From Leptodontidium sp. MPI-SDFR-AT-0119 (lineage: Eukaryota; Ascomycota; Leotiomycetes; Helotiales; Leptodontidiaceae), in contig JAHLEZ010000015.1 in NCBI GenBank assembly GCA_020726505.1, positions 620,001 through 684,000 of the forward strand: DNA of 64,000 nt, in the 5' to 3' direction. The position numbers and the translations under genes were made by a program. This document shows, one piece after another, positions 1 through 11,860 of this stretch. Positions within the stretch are counted from its first letter, which is position 1, and each line of letters begins with the position of its first letter. The notes under the pieces are model-generated. The model worked only from the letters and a program-made list of their open reading frames with translations, was not told the origin of the DNA and did not search any database.

Positions 1-2014
1 AGGAGTATGGTGCCAAATATGAGCTGATGATCAAAGATGTCGCCAATGCCTACAGAACCATTCCACAATGGGAGACTTACCAGAGAGGGTTTGAGGCTCT
101 AGCTTCGTCCCTAGCCTCGATCAACAGCCAGAACGACAATTCCAAGAAGGCTCTTACAATTGGGGATCTTTTGGTCAAGGTACGTTGAACTCTAGGCACT
201 GTTAGTATGCCTTCTAAAGTTTTAACGCACAACAGCCAATCCAACGTGTATGCAAGTACCCTCTGCTATTCTCGGAACTTCTAAAACAAACTCCTGTCTG
301 TGACTGCCCTGATTCTCACATGGAGATTGAAAACGTCCTCATTCGACTTCGAGAAGCAACGACAGAGATCAATCGTGCTACTGATGACCCAAGGATGAAA
401 GCGACAATTGAAAAGTCCTGGCTTCTGCAAGACCGACTCATCTTTCCCGACATGGTAAGTAGTGATAATCAATGCACTTAGACTTTGCTTACCATTACTA
501 GCCCGGAGCCCGGTCGAAGACATCCATTCGTACCCTCGGCCACATTCATCTCTGCGGTGTTCTTCACGTCTCATGGCAAACGTTGACCGGAGTTGATGGC
601 CAGTACATGATATGCCTGCTCTACCGTGACTTTCTGCTTCTCGCATCAGCGTTGAAGAATGACCAGATCTATTCCGTCCAGGCTTGTATTGGGCTCACCG
701 AAGTTCGGATTGAAGAGGTTGACAATGGCAGAGGTAGGTGTCTCCCTTCGGTATTTACTGGAAACCGTTCTGCGCCTTTAAATGTAGGCACCCCTCTGAC
801 CAATTCCCAGGTTTACAATGTCACACTGCACCTTGTTCCTGGAAACTGGTTTTCGAGTCTGACCATCAACTATTTGAGATTACCATGAGTGCATGCTCTC
901 CAAAGGAAGAACTCGAATGGAGAAGTCGACTGGCGGACCGGTCTGGCAGAGATAACCTTGACGCAGGAGAGCAAGCGTTATTTACATCATTATTAATGCC
1001 TGTTAAACCAATGGGGGCAGTATTTGGAAAGCCTGGTCAGTTACCAAACCACTTTCCCTTCTTCAAGTAGCTGACACTTCACAAGGCACTATTGCAAGAA
1101 GAATTTCGATACACAGAGCGACCACTGTAGGTTCCATGTCAGGACTTTGCCAAGTTATTATCAAGAACACGAACGCTTTCAAAGAAACGGCATCGAGCGC
1201 TTCAATAAATAGATCCCAGTCTCTCCTTACGACGAATCGCATTCCTGTTCTTGCGCCAGCACGGGCCGATCGTATCCGACTCGAAGCTCTTCTCGCAGAT
1301 GTATGGACGCGCGAAATTTTACCTTACCCAGGCATGACTAGTCGAGCACGCAGCGAGCATCTTGTCCGTGCTTCTGCCAGTTCTATGATGCGAAAACTAA
1401 GTGTTGCAAGTATCGCAAGCAACTTCACCAAACGCTCGGGTAGCATGGCTAGTCTCCATATGACTGCTGAGGACGACGAATCCGGCGAGCACGACGTTCC
1501 CAAGGTCACTCCATCTCGAGGCGAATGCCACAGCGAACCCAACCAGCTATCGGAGAGTGATGATCCCACACGTTCTCGCCTATCAGTCATTCAAGACGAG
1601 AAGGAGAATATGGCACAATCGGAAACCTTCGAGAATCTCTCTGGCATGGCTGTCAATGCTAATGGTAGTCCTGTAAATACACTGCACAGACTTGCCACGC
1701 TCAAAGTAAAGAGTTGGAGTCATGATGGACAGCGGATCATCACGCCTCCGCTCAGGACCTCCAGTGCGAATAGTGTTCCAATGAACAGGGTCACGCCGAC
1801 CCCGATGTCGACAATGACTGACTTGGTGATCGAGGAGAAAGGTGAGGATAAGGAGAATGTCCCACAAGTTCAGACGCAGCAGAGGATTGAGGTGTTGGGA
1901 AGTACAGGGAAGCAGGCGAAGAAGGAGAAAGAGAAAGACAAGGAGAGAGGACGAGGATTGGGTATGAGTAAGCGTGTTGGCGTTGCAGAGGGGATTAGGA
2001 ATTTCTTCCGTTAG
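1..2014 (+). CDS. RhoGEF (DH-PH) protein, 5' end outside the window
   Basis: Likely guanine-nucleotide exchange factor for a Rho-type GTPase, acting at the cell cortex in polarity or wall signalling. Exons read as 3-179, 236-454, 502-733, 811-1035 and 1086-2014, leaving 593 visible residues; the N-terminus is missing. The frame runs through every junction. The DH domain signature PIQRVCKYPLLFSELL lies right after the first visible intron (residue about 60). A PH-like region follows, with the typical W near LEWRSRL. The C-terminal 300 residues are Ser-rich and look disordered, ending in a Lys/Glu stretch (KKEKEKDKERGRG). The family follows from the DH motif; the GTPase partner cannot be read from the sequence. 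The stop is TAG at 2012-2014. Confidence 0.88.
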
Positions 2015-2666
2015 TGAGAAGAAGAGTGAAGTTTATGGGTATATATAGGTAGGGGACGGGGACTACTTGTATATGATTTTCTTGGGGTATTGTTAAGTGT
2101 GATGAAGGTTGGGCTTAGTCCAGTATCATTTAGATGTTTGACGAGGAGATAGACTCTTTGATAGGGTTAAAGAACCGATTACTCAAGTTCTCATACCATT
2201 GTACCGAGTTTTGGGTGAGTGGCGGTAAAAAGTCGGACAGCTTATTCATGCGTGGTCGTTGATATGGGCGTAAAATTCTATGCAAGATTGTTATTAAGAC
2301 AGCGTCACGAGCCTCGCAGGTAGTAAGATAACCGTTCAAAAAGAAAGGAAGATTGGATGCATGCATTTCGTGAAATTTTTTTTTTCATTCAATGCAGAGA
2401 GGATCGGATACCTAAATAAATAGATAATTCGTCCATCATCGTTCTCATCAGGTCATGATATCCTCCCCCATCCCATTTTCCCTGGCAGTGCAAACAAATC
2501 TGCCAAATCATCGCCAGTAGTAGGTAGCCGTCGGTGCAAAAGCCTTGCTCCGATTGCCATCCATCCCTACCTAGCACCTGCCAATATTCCTCCAAAGGGA
2601 AATGGAATGAATGTCTCTCTATCGTACATGTTGCTCGCCTCGCCTCGCTCAAGAGAGATGAGGTGT
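2015..2666. other. intergenic, convergent 3' flanks
   Basis: The 3' ends of the RhoGEF gene (+) and the SBDS-like gene (-) face each other here. I see AT-rich 3'-UTR-like sequence and short T and A runs near 2370-2390, but no supportable gene. Confidence 0.5.
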
Positions 2667-3435
2667 TTAGTGGCCGGCGCGGGCGCCCATGCTGTCGTTC
2701 TTGGAGCCTTGTCTTGCGACGCCCTGGGTTGAGAGGATTGTTAGTTATTGTTTTTGTGTGTGTGTGTGTGTTGGGAAGGGACGGGAAGGGACGGGATGTA
2801 TGAAGAGGAAGGAGGAAATAAATGGAGGAGTAAATACCTCAGTGTGTTGCATGTCACCCTTCTCGATGATCTGCTTGATGACTTCTTCCTCATTCGAGGT
2901 GCCGAACTCGGTCTCGAGGGTTTGGTTGGAGGCGCCGTCGAGGGGGCCTTGCTTGCCTTGCCTGTTGTTAGGGAGGGCATGTTAGTGTTTAGTTCATTTG
3001 TTCGGTTTCATGTAGATAGATGTAGATGAAATGAAACGGTTGAATGAGATATTTGCTCGATGGTTTATGAGAAGAGAGGATGTGTAGTGTGTTGCATGGT
3101 TAAGTGAAAGTGTATAGTCTGGTGTGGTGTGTTGTGGTATGGTGCGGGATGGGAGGTTGTTGTGGTGGGGTAAATGGATGGTGCTTCCAAGTGAGGGGTA
3201 ATTTGGAAACACACGAGTTGAGTCGAGTCGAGTCGAGTCGAGCTGAAGAGATTGAAGGGAATAAAACGACGTACTTGCTAACAAACACCTTGAAGGAGCT
3301 GACGACTTGAGCCAGCGGGATGGTCTTGTCGGTCTTCCACTTCTTGGCAGACTCGAGGTCGTCGACGAAGATGACGAAGTCCTCGGTCTTGCCCTTGTAG
3401 TGGCACTTGATGATTGATGCCTCTCCGCGAGCCAT
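2667..3435 (-). CDS. RTC3: SBDS N-terminal-domain protein (Rtc3-like)
   Basis: Small 113-residue protein resembling S. cerevisiae Rtc3 (YHR087W), a free-standing version of the N-terminal domain of the ribosome maturation factor SBDS. Its biochemical role is poorly defined, with links to RNA metabolism and stress. Three exons on the minus strand: 3275-3435, 2838-2961 and 2667-2723, with consensus GT/AG ends and exact frame (342 nt including TAA). Motifs seen: CHYKGKTEDFVIFV near residue 11, VVSSFKVFV near 45, and EFGTSNEEEVIKQIIEKG near 70, the acidic 'FG...EEEVI..IL..G' pattern of the family. The C-terminal tail is short and ends GARAGH. Intron 1 holds a GAGTC pentamer repeat and intron 2 a GT repeat. 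The start ATG is at 3433-3435. Confidence 0.9.
2756..2771. repeat. (GT)n microsatellite inside intron 2 of the SBDS-like gene
   Basis: A run of about eight GT units lies close to the 3' splice site of the last intron (on the minus strand a CA run 30-40 bases before the acceptor). Likely length-variable between strains. Confidence 0.8.
3215..3243. repeat. (GAGTC)n pentanucleotide tandem repeat in intron 1
   Basis: Five near-perfect GAGTC units lie within the first intron of the SBDS-like gene. Polymorphic-marker type sequence; no function inferred. Confidence 0.85.
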
Positions 3436-4487
3436 GATTGGTGATTTGGTGTGTTGTTGGAGTTAATGTGAGTGTGTGGTGGGTTGAGATCAAAGTAGAG
3501 ATCTCAAGTGTTGCTGTTGTTGTTGTTTGTATGAAGAAGCAAGGAGGTTGAAATGGAGGGGAGGAATGTGGTTTTGTAGCTGTTGGATCAGATCAGATCA
3601 GCCCTTGCCTTTAAGAGTCCAGTCCAATCGAGTCCAGTGCAGTGGAAGTAGTGAGCTGACTACTGTCGACAGGAGGTTCCTGGCGTGCTCTGGCTCGCTT
3701 CGGCAGCTACGTCATGGGGGAACAGGGGTGTTTCCTCACGCGACCTGGGCAATTTGTGGGGTGAACACCACACCTTACTGTCTGTGAATCCGTTCCCTTG
3801 CCTTGGCCTTGACTTCGTGTGTTACATGACTTCTTGTACTTACATCTGTCTTTCTTGGCAAGGGCAATTGATTCATTCGTCCGTGCCTGTATGGTTGTGC
3901 CTGATTTGCTTTCCTTCCGACTCTGACTCTGAGCTCTGTTTCGGGATGTAATGTGAGGCTCGAGGCTCGCTGGTACGTCATGTTCACAGCACTGAGTGGG
4001 GAAGTGGGCTGGAGGGGTCAATGGAGGCCGGACTGGGCTGGGCATCGGGTTATGATGAAAGAACGGAATCATGCTTTCTTTTGGTACCTGACTGACTTCG
4101 TAATGGCGAAGAGGATGGAAGATGACGGATTGTCGTGCATTGTGTGTCTTTCTTTGAATTGTGAACATGAACTACTTAAGCAAAGTTGTGCAACTGGTCC
4201 AGCAGGTCTGCAGCTGTTGGTGATCAGTGGCTCGTCCCGTTCCGTTTCCTCCTCGAGTTCAGGATTCCATTTGAGCCATTAGAATTCTGTAGAAAGCAAC
4301 TAATTGATTTGCGGGACCAAGTAAAGAAATATATTATAAACAGTTGCGTGTTCTGACAATATCTTACCCGTACTAGCAATTGAAACGTTGAAGCTATCTC
4401 AGCCGTCACAAGTGCATATAGAAAATGAAACCATTTTCAGATGTAAGCCAGCTCAAAGATAGCCAGTCACCTCCTCAGTCCTGTACA
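3436..4487. other. intergenic: SBDS-like promoter and 3' flank of the next gene
   Basis: Both neighbours are on the minus strand, so this holds the promoter and 5' UTR of the SBDS-like gene (near 3436-3650) and the 3' flank of the gene ending at 4488. A long minus-strand open frame at 3707-4168 lacks coding character (see rejected list). Confidence 0.5.
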
Positions 4488-5443
4488 TCAATACACAACA
4501 AGCTCCTGTGCCCAGAAATCAATGATGTCCTGTGCAGCACCCGGCACGCTGCCATCAAGCCAATGCTTCAAGCCCCGCTGCCCACCTTCGGTCGTCGCGG
4601 CATGGGAAACCTCAGATAAGCTGTGACAGATATCACTGACAACATTCCGGGCATGTTCTGGAAGCGTTGGGTTGCAGGTGCAGTATGGTAGGAGAGACAC
4701 GGCTGGGTTGATAGGGGGAGGTGTTGCCGAGTGGTGTTTGCTGATGAGTTGGCGCTGGAAGGTGGAAAGTGTTTTTTCGAGTGAGGAGAGGGAGAAGAGG
4801 GGAATGATGGGCATTTCGAGAGTTGAGAAGAGGCTGGGGGAGTTAGTCGTGAGTTGTCATATAGCTAGCTAGCAACGGGGTGCAGTACCTGACTTGCAGA
4901 TTCATCATGGCTATTGTTCCATTGACCTTGGGTGTCTTCTCGTTCAGAAGGAATAGGATTCCTACATTCCGGCCGCCCGTATGGTGGTAGAGATGTTGGA
5001 TGCGTTCCATTGCTGACGCTAGATCTTGGAGATCGGATGGAGAGAGGGCAAGTAGGAGGAAAAGTGTGCGAGACTCGTCGTGCTTGAACTGTGGGACTGG
5101 GATGGCTATGTCGTGGGTTTTGAGGGACTTCTCTATGGATTGTAAGCTCACACTTGGATATTATGAGGGTAAGATGAGGAGAATGGGACCAACCTTTCCA
5201 TCGTGGGTTTTGTGACGAGAGGAACATGCTGGGAACGGTGGCCCACTCGGGACGCTTTCGGAGAGAGGTGCAGAACATACTGCTTTCTGGTGCTGGGGAA
5301 AGGATAGTAGATTTTACAGTCCGCAGTAAGCAACTCCTAGGTTTTGTTTGCTGGTTCAGGGCCACAGATAGAAAGCAATGTGATAGATGTGAGTGGTTCA
5401 AGGGTGTTGAAGGTTGGAAAGCTGCGAACTTACAACGATCCAT
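4488..5443 (-). CDS. unrecognised conserved-looking protein, four exons
   Basis: I do not recognise a family. Best model on the minus strand: exon 1 5434-5443 (10 nt, ATG plus three codons), exon 2 5194-5292, exon 3 4889-5132, exon 4 4488-4833; 699 nt, 232 residues. Exon 1 ends at a strong GTAAGT donor. The alternative of reading exon 2 in another frame gives poor codon choice, while the chosen frame ends mostly in C at third positions. Exon 3 uses the acceptor ...TCCATAG at 5133, which keeps frame. Visible features: FLLLALSPSDLQDLASAMER near residue 60, a hydrophobic core NVGILFLLNE, and Cys-rich LLPYCTCNP. No signal peptide, membrane span or catalytic motif stands out. Frame continuity across four exons supports a real gene; the function is unknown. 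Confidence 0.7.
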
Positions 5444-5792
5444 TTGGGAAAGACCGAGAGCAACGCAACCTTAGGAAGCGACCTCACCAGACAGAAACAC
5501 CTGAGGCGTTAACCAAACCATGTTGCAAAACCATAACTTCCATACAAAAGAAAGCGATTTTGAGATTTCCTTCTATGTAGAGTAGAATTGTACAGGTGGA
5601 AAGAGGATAACTTCCAAGCCTACCAAATCGAACTTCCTGTCTATATAAGATCCACCACATGGTGGTCCGTTCTACCCAATTGATCTTACAATGAACGTCC
5701 CTTGTACAATCAATGGCTATGCGCCATTTGAGGTTTTGAGAGGATCCCTTGACATCTGCATGAAGCAGCCAGCCACGGTGGCAGATACTTCT
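5444..5792. other. intergenic between two minus-strand genes
   Basis: Carries the promoter/5' UTR of the upstream four-exon gene and the 3' flank of the OPA3-like gene. No further gene seen. Confidence 0.5.
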
Positions 5793-6489
5793 TCATGATC
5801 GAGAAAACGACAAGGACTTCTTCTTACTGCTTGCTTTCCTCATCTCCTCAATCGCTTGCTCCAGAGTCTCAACCCGAGTCTGTTGCTCCTTCTCTACTTC
5901 TTCTAACTGCTTCTCCCGAGCATCCAGCTCCTCCAGCTTCTTATTTAACTCCTCAATCTTCTCTGCATTGGCATCTGGTTTCCCCTTCGACCTAACATAT
6001 TCGTAGATGATCAATCCTCCAGCAACGAGGAGCACGAAGGCATCTCCAATGACATCTGCAAACAGATCCACAGCCTTGGCCTCTGGTAATGGTCTGAATT
6101 TGCGCCTCCACACACTTTTCGACGCCTCCTGATTTGCCGTTTTCTCCCTCTGGGCATTCTTCTCCTTCTGCTCTTCGTCGTGCCGTGTCTGTTCCTCCGT
6201 CTTCACCGTGGGGGCTTCCGCCTTCTCTTTAGCTCGTTTTTCAGCTGCTGAATCCTTGAGAAGTTTGACTGTCATCCGCATATTGATCTGGTGGATTGTT
6301 TGTCCATATCGTGCCGCGTAGGTTCGGAACTTGGGATGATCGTGCGCTTGTGATTTAATATAGTTCTAGTATGAATAAGCCATTATTTCATTACAAATTA
6401 CAACAATATACTCGAGAACTTACGGCGCCATATTTCGATATCTGTCTCACGAAGAGAGCTCCGAGTTTGAAGAGGGGAAGAGGAACCAT
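5793..6489 (-). CDS. OPA3-like mitochondrial protein
   Basis: Fungal relative of human OPA3, a mitochondrial membrane protein. Exon 1 is 6424-6489 (22 residues) and exon 2 is 5793-6365, joined by a GTAAGT...TAG intron of 58 bp; 212 residues. The N-terminus MVPLPLFKLGALFVRQISKY, followed by NYIKSQAHDHPKFR and the YAARYGQ..HQIN block, is the family signature. A Lys/Glu-rich insert (residues about 60-100) precedes a hydrophobic segment around DAFVLLVAGGLIIYEYV, likely the membrane span. The last 60 residues form a charged coiled coil (EELNKKLEELDAREKQLEEV). It is head to head with the Polo kinase, 518 bp apart. The mitochondrial location is inferred from the family. Confidence 0.92.
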
Positions 6490-7007
6490 GCTGCTCGAGG
6501 GGAGGCTACCATCCAAGACTCTTGGCTCGATACTCTGAATTCGCTCTTGCACACGGCTATTTCATCGACTTGGTGATGCAATCGTCCTGCGAGTGTATTT
6601 CAAGTCCATTGTCCAACAATCATATTGACATTTTGCGCAGGCTTTCGTAGGTAGATTTCGGTCAGTCCAGGCAACTGAAGGCTGTAAGATTTGGGGCTCG
6701 GTGATGTTAGGTAAGCATCGAGGGTCGTGGTTGCCGTGTCAACACTGAACCCACGTCTAGCTTATTTACGATCACGGTCAGGGAAGGAGCTGATCGGTGA
6801 ACGTCAAAAAAGTCAAAGACCTCAACACACGACACTCGACACTCGACGACAACAACGCGCAGTCCCTCTCCAATGTTGAACAGGACTTCACGACTTTTGC
6901 GCTGTCGATAATTCACTCCCTTTAACAGTCCGACGCTCAGTCGCATCAACATAAACAGTAAGCTCGTCTCTCAATGTCTCTCATACCGTACCGCGCAGAA
7001 GCTTGAC
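6490..7007. promoter_or_regulatory. divergent intergenic region between OPA3-like and Polo kinase genes
   Basis: 518 bp between two start codons pointing apart, so both promoters must lie here or overlap it. I see no clear TATA box. CACTCGAC direct repeats occur near 6832-6848. Confidence 0.5.
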
Positions 7008-10000
7008 ATGGAGGAATCCTTCGCCACCCCGGAGAATTGGATATCCAATGGACCTGGCATCAGTCCTGAAATTATCGGAGAGCTTCAGAGACGTCGCAGG
7101 ATCCAGGATTTGGCAGAAGCGCTACCTTTGCAGCCAGGTATCTTCATTCGGGTACCTCACCTCTGGACGGATCAATTACTCTATATCCGCCTCCAAAGAT
7201 GGGCTCTTGAATACCCAAGCCAAACCTATGACATTATAGGCCGTATCTTCTGTCAAGCTCTCGCCGTGCCACGGGATTGCGGTCGTATCGGACCGCACCA
7301 GTTGACCTTCTTTACTAATTACCGTGCTATTCAGATCTACTGTTGCCACGATCCAGACGAAGAACGAGCTGTCAAAAGACTCTCCGTGACAAGCTTCAAG
7401 TATCTGAAACCATTCGAGGACCTTGAAATCGACGGCAAAACATACCACCAAGCGACTGATATCCTCTTCGAGGAACTGCAGAAATACCTGGCTTGGGAGT
7501 TAGTTTCAGTGTTTTGTGCTGAGCTGAGGACATTTGCTGATAGAGGAACAGGTACATATATCCAGAGGGTATCGATATGGAGGCGCTATCGCCCCGCGAC
7601 GCCAATGCCCACATTAGGGTCAAGCAGGCACTGAAGACGAAGCAAGCCCCGGCGAAGTTGGCGAACAACAAGGAGAAGGATCATCCACCCCCTCCACCAG
7701 AGGAGGTTCGAGAACCACCGAGTAAGCATAGCTGGTCTTCCATTTCAATACCCTCGGTTCTTCTCGGCGAATGACAAGCGGTGGGTTTGGCTGACTGTAT
7801 CACCACATAGGTTCGGACCGCCCTAATGGAGCTATTTACAAAGTCGGCAAATGCCTGGGTAAAGGAGGGTTCGCAATCTGCTATGATGGACAACTCGCCG
7901 GTACGAAGAAAAAATACGCCCTCAAGATTGTGAAGAGCCATATGCCGCAAAAGAAGATGGAGCAGAAGTTCCAGACGGAACTCCAAATCCACTCCAAGAT
8001 GAACCACGCCAATATTGTCCAATTCCACAGAGCTTTTTCATACGAAAAATGCACATATATTGTTCTAGAACTTTGCCCGAACGGATCTCTGATGGACATG
8101 GTCAAGAAGCGGAAGTTCATTACAGAGCCCGAGGTGCGGTTCTGGACGGTCCAAATGGCTGGCGCGATCAAGTACATGCACGCCAAAGGAATCATTCACC
8201 GCGATCTCAAGATGGGAAACATTTTTCTGGACAAGGATATGAACGTGAAGGTTGGCGATTTTGGGCTGGCAGCCCTCCTCATGTCTGGCAAGGACTGGCA
8301 GGCTTGTCGACGAACGACCCTTTGTGGTACTCCAAACTACATTGCCCCTGAGATTCTTTCCAAGGACAAGGGCGGCCATGATCATGCGGTGGACATCTGG
8401 AGCTTGGGCATCATCATATTTGCAATGCTGACTGGAAAGCCCCCTTTCCAGTCGGCTACAGCAGACGAGATTTACCGAAGAGCGCGAGAGCGAGAGTATG
8501 ACTGGCCAAAATTGGACACCTCGGAGAACTTCATCTCAGAAGAGACCAAGAATCTGGTTACAGAGCTGCTCCAAGCACCCGAAAAGAGACCCGATCCTGA
8601 CACCATTGTTCAACATCCATTCTTCACTTGCGGCTGGGTACCACAATCTGAGGAAATGACTCCATCTCTACGTGAGAGGCATCCAGAGCCAAATCAATTC
8701 CTGTCCGTCGGGATGCGAGGAGGCAGAGCGAACCTTTACACTAGGAATCTCAAGAAATTGTGCATGAAGTGCGACGTTGGGCCTTGGACCGCTAAGCCAA
8801 AACAACACACAAGCACTTACCGAGAAGTGGCCGATGAGGAGAAGGCTGGCCTCACGCCTGCAGTACCACTGCCAGAGGATATTGTCTATCGACCATTTCA
8901 TGAAATTCTCGAGGAGGAAGCAAAGAAGCTATTGGATCAGGCAGATGGCCCCTCACGGGCACAGAATGTCTTGGAGAAGATTCTTTCCCCAGTCAAGTCG
9001 AAGCCCAACGAGCAATATGTTGTGCCTGTCAAACCATCTACTCAAAGCTATGCTGCCCAACAACGAGCCAGGCCTCAGGTACCTAGTGCAGGAACATCTG
9101 GACGTCTGGTTAAAACACGTCAGCCCGCACAGGAAAGCTCTTCTCGCCCTCTCCTCACAATCAACCCCAGGGGTAGGCCACGCAAGGTTGAGCCTGCGGA
9201 GCCAGAGGAGGTTGTGGATGTCGAAGATCGATTGGCAGCAGACCTGGTTGACCAATTGAACAAAGCAGAGGCCGAGCGAAAGTCATCTGAAGTAGATGCA
9301 CCAACAATATCTCTGAACGTCAACGCCTCACTTTTCAATCCTCGCGAAAAGCTGGAAGCGCTACCAGGCACAGCACCAGATCTCATTCTGGAAGGCCTCA
9401 AGCGCTTCCAAGCCGAATTGGAGCGTGCCCTGAACAGTAGGACTATTGCTCTTGAGAGCAAGAATGATCCTCCCGCAACTCCCACTATTGTAGTCAAATG
9501 GGTTGATTATACGAACAAGTTTGGGCTCGGCTATATTTTGAGCAACGGCAGTGTCGGGTGCATATTCAAGGCAACACCAGCATATCCAGATGATGTGAGC
9601 AAAGGATACATCCCGCCGACATGTGTTGTGGTTCGAGATGGGGAGAGACATTTCCAGAACAGAAATAACCCAGCTTATATCGATCGACACCAAATATTGC
9701 CCATTTCTGGACCAAACATCGAATTTTACGAAAATAGAGCCGATAAGGGTATCTTCCGCGGAAAGGTCAATCCACAGAACTTCAAGGTGGCGGTCAGTGA
9801 AACTGGTGAAGCCAGTAGGATCACCAGGGGACGGGATGAATGGGACAATAGAAAACGAGAGAAGATTGTTCTGTGGAAGAAGTTTGCGAACTACATGATT
9901 GCGTTTGGTAGGGACCAGGACTACCCGTATGATGAGGCAATATCTAGGACGTCTCCGGATCGATCATCCGACAATGTCGCCCCTGGTAACGTCGTGACTT

Positions 10001-10612
10001 TCTACCAGCGATTTGGAGATGTTGGCTGTTGGGTGTTCTGTGATGGCCATTTCCAAGTAGGTCTTCACTTTCCCCTTTTCAGTAAGCTATGCTAACCCTC
10101 CTTAGTTCAATTTCCCAGACCATACGAAGATCATTCTATCTGCTGATGGCACATGGTGTGATCTCTACCACCTTCCACTTGAAGCTGCTCGTGACCTTGC
10201 TGTTAAAGGTACCATGTCTGCAGCAGCTTTGAATGATCGTCGAGTCCTCTCTTACCCTGTCCAAACACTCCTCAACTTCATGAGTAAGCCCACCCGCGTT
10301 GGCAAATCGACTTCTCGAAAGCGACCAGAGATCGACCCCATGATTCAAGGCATTCCCCAAGCCAACGAGTTCCGCAAGAAGATCGAGTTCATCAGATCAG
10401 TGGTCAATGAATGGACTACGAACGGCGGCATTGGTCTCAGTGATACATCGATTGAAGGCCGTCTACGATGGACCGGAAGCCGGGAGCTCATTAACGTCAA
10501 GATCCCTTACAAACACGTTTGGGTCACTGTTGGCGGGCAGGGCAGCGACGATCGAAAAGTCGCTTGGTTCAACCCTCGTAAGGCGGATGAGTTGATCCCA
10601 GATATCGAATAA
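7008..10612 (+). CDS. CDC5: Polo-like mitotic kinase (Cdc5/Plo1 type) with N-terminal extension
   Basis: Ser/Thr kinase that drives mitotic entry, spindle function and exit. Exons: 7008-7498, 7552-7721, 7811-10056, 10106-10612 (1,137 residues). The kinase domain starts near residue 230 with GKCLGKGGFAICYDG; ALKIVK carries the ATP-binding Lys, HRDLKMGN the catalytic Asp (about 352), then DFGLAALL and the T-loop RRTTLCGTPNYIAPE. Two polo boxes lie in the C-terminus: VVKWVDYTNKFGLGYILSNG (about 780) and FGDVGCWVFCDGHFQFNF (about 960-975), the second crossing the last intron. The first 163 residues match nothing I recognise, and they join the kinase through a clean phase-2 intron. An alternative start at ATG 7577 would give a kinase without the extension. 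Yeast Cdc5 has 705 residues, so this protein is much longer. The kinase call is very sure; the start is less so. Confidence 0.93.
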
Positions 10613-11078
10613 CGAATTATGAAACTACGACCGCATTCTCAATATCCACTGCGCGTTTTGAAACCTGACTTTACAGGTCTGGTAAACATGCTTTATGGAG
10701 GACCCTTTTTTTCTCTTGCGATTGGCGTTGCCGGGTATGGATGGGGTGGGCATAGCGTTGGGCGCTCGGCGGACGGTTGTTCTTATCCTTTTTAATGATC
10801 ATGGAATAGCGGGAAATTCTTTACTTGCTCACTAGCTCCATGGGGTATTGATTGATTGCAACGGCATTGTTTATTGGGGCGTAGCGAGGGACAACAGCGG
10901 ATAAACAGAACAGAGCAGAATCATTCTTCCTTGCTTCCTTCATGGCTGTAGCCGAGTTTAACATAAAGAATGAACTTCACTTCACTTATCTCACGCATGA
11001 ATGAATACCTATCCGACTGACACCAAGCATGATTGAGGGATGACGCGAGTTCCAAAAATTAGGTAGTGATATTGTTCA

Positions 11079-11099
11079 TCTCTCTCTCTCTCTCTCTCT
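11079..11099. repeat. (TC)n microsatellite
   Basis: About ten TC units followed by further CT-rich sequence, in the intergenic region downstream of the Polo kinase gene. Confidence 0.85.
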
Positions 11100-11622
11100 T
11101 CCTCTCTCCTCTCACTCTGGCTCTAGAACAACCAAAAAGACAAGAATCCCACTCAATGCTTCCTTACTTCCCTCCTTCCATGCATGCACGCTCCTCTCCA
11201 AATCCCCAATACCGAAATCCCCAAAACACATCCCGCACCGTCCAATCCAGTCCATGATATGCGTGCCCCCAAACGCAAACTACCTAACCAAGAAAAGCAA
11301 GCAAGCCATCAATGATGAATTCGAAAGAAAAAAAACAAACAATTTGGGGAAAGAAAGCAAACAAGCATGCAGATGAACATGAAACGCCATAAAAAGATTT
11401 GAACGCCACCCAGCAATGCATGTATGCACATGCATACAAGTAAACAAATAAGGAAGTTTGAAAACCCCGAGAATAACAATGACAAACAAAGTGACTGGAT
11501 GAGGAGACACAGATGCTTATATACAATATTAGATTACCACATTCCCAACCCCAGCGCGACTCTCAAGACACCATTTGTAGATGCAGATGCAAGAATTTGA
11601 GAAGCAAGAAGAGAGCGAGAGA

Positions 11623-11623
<1 letters not shown>

Positions 11624-11679
<56 letters not shown>
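11624..11679. repeat. compound (TG)n(GA)n microsatellite
   Basis: About seven TG units pass directly into about 21 GA units. Located in the 3' flank of SKT5. Confidence 0.9.
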
Positions 11680-11680
<1 letters not shown>

Positions 11681-11860
11681 AGACAAGGTTGAATTTGATG
11701 TCAACCTTTGCTGATCTCTCCTTTCCACTATCATCATCTCCATCCTCCATCATACTCTCTCTCTACTCTAAGCACGCCATGCAAGTAATAACAACAGTGT
11801 CAGAAAGAAGCCACCAAGTCATCTCTTCATGTCCACATCAAAAAACAACAATCTGTCACA

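Larger units (their letters stand above)
10613..11860. other. intergenic, convergent 3' flanks with simple repeats
   Basis: Lies between the 3' ends of the Polo kinase (+) and SKT5 (-). Rich in CT and GA microsatellites and low-complexity A/C-rich sequence. No gene supported. Confidence 0.5.

Noticed and set aside
3707..4168. 153-codon minus-strand open frame
   Set aside because: Composition is Pro/Ser/His/Arg-rich with no domain, no consistent codon bias, and overlapping frames on the plus strand; best seen as chance in intergenic DNA.
5148..5333. Alternative reading frame for exon 2 of the four-exon gene
   Set aside because: It joins in frame by another acceptor but has no ATG and poor third-position bias compared with the chosen frame.
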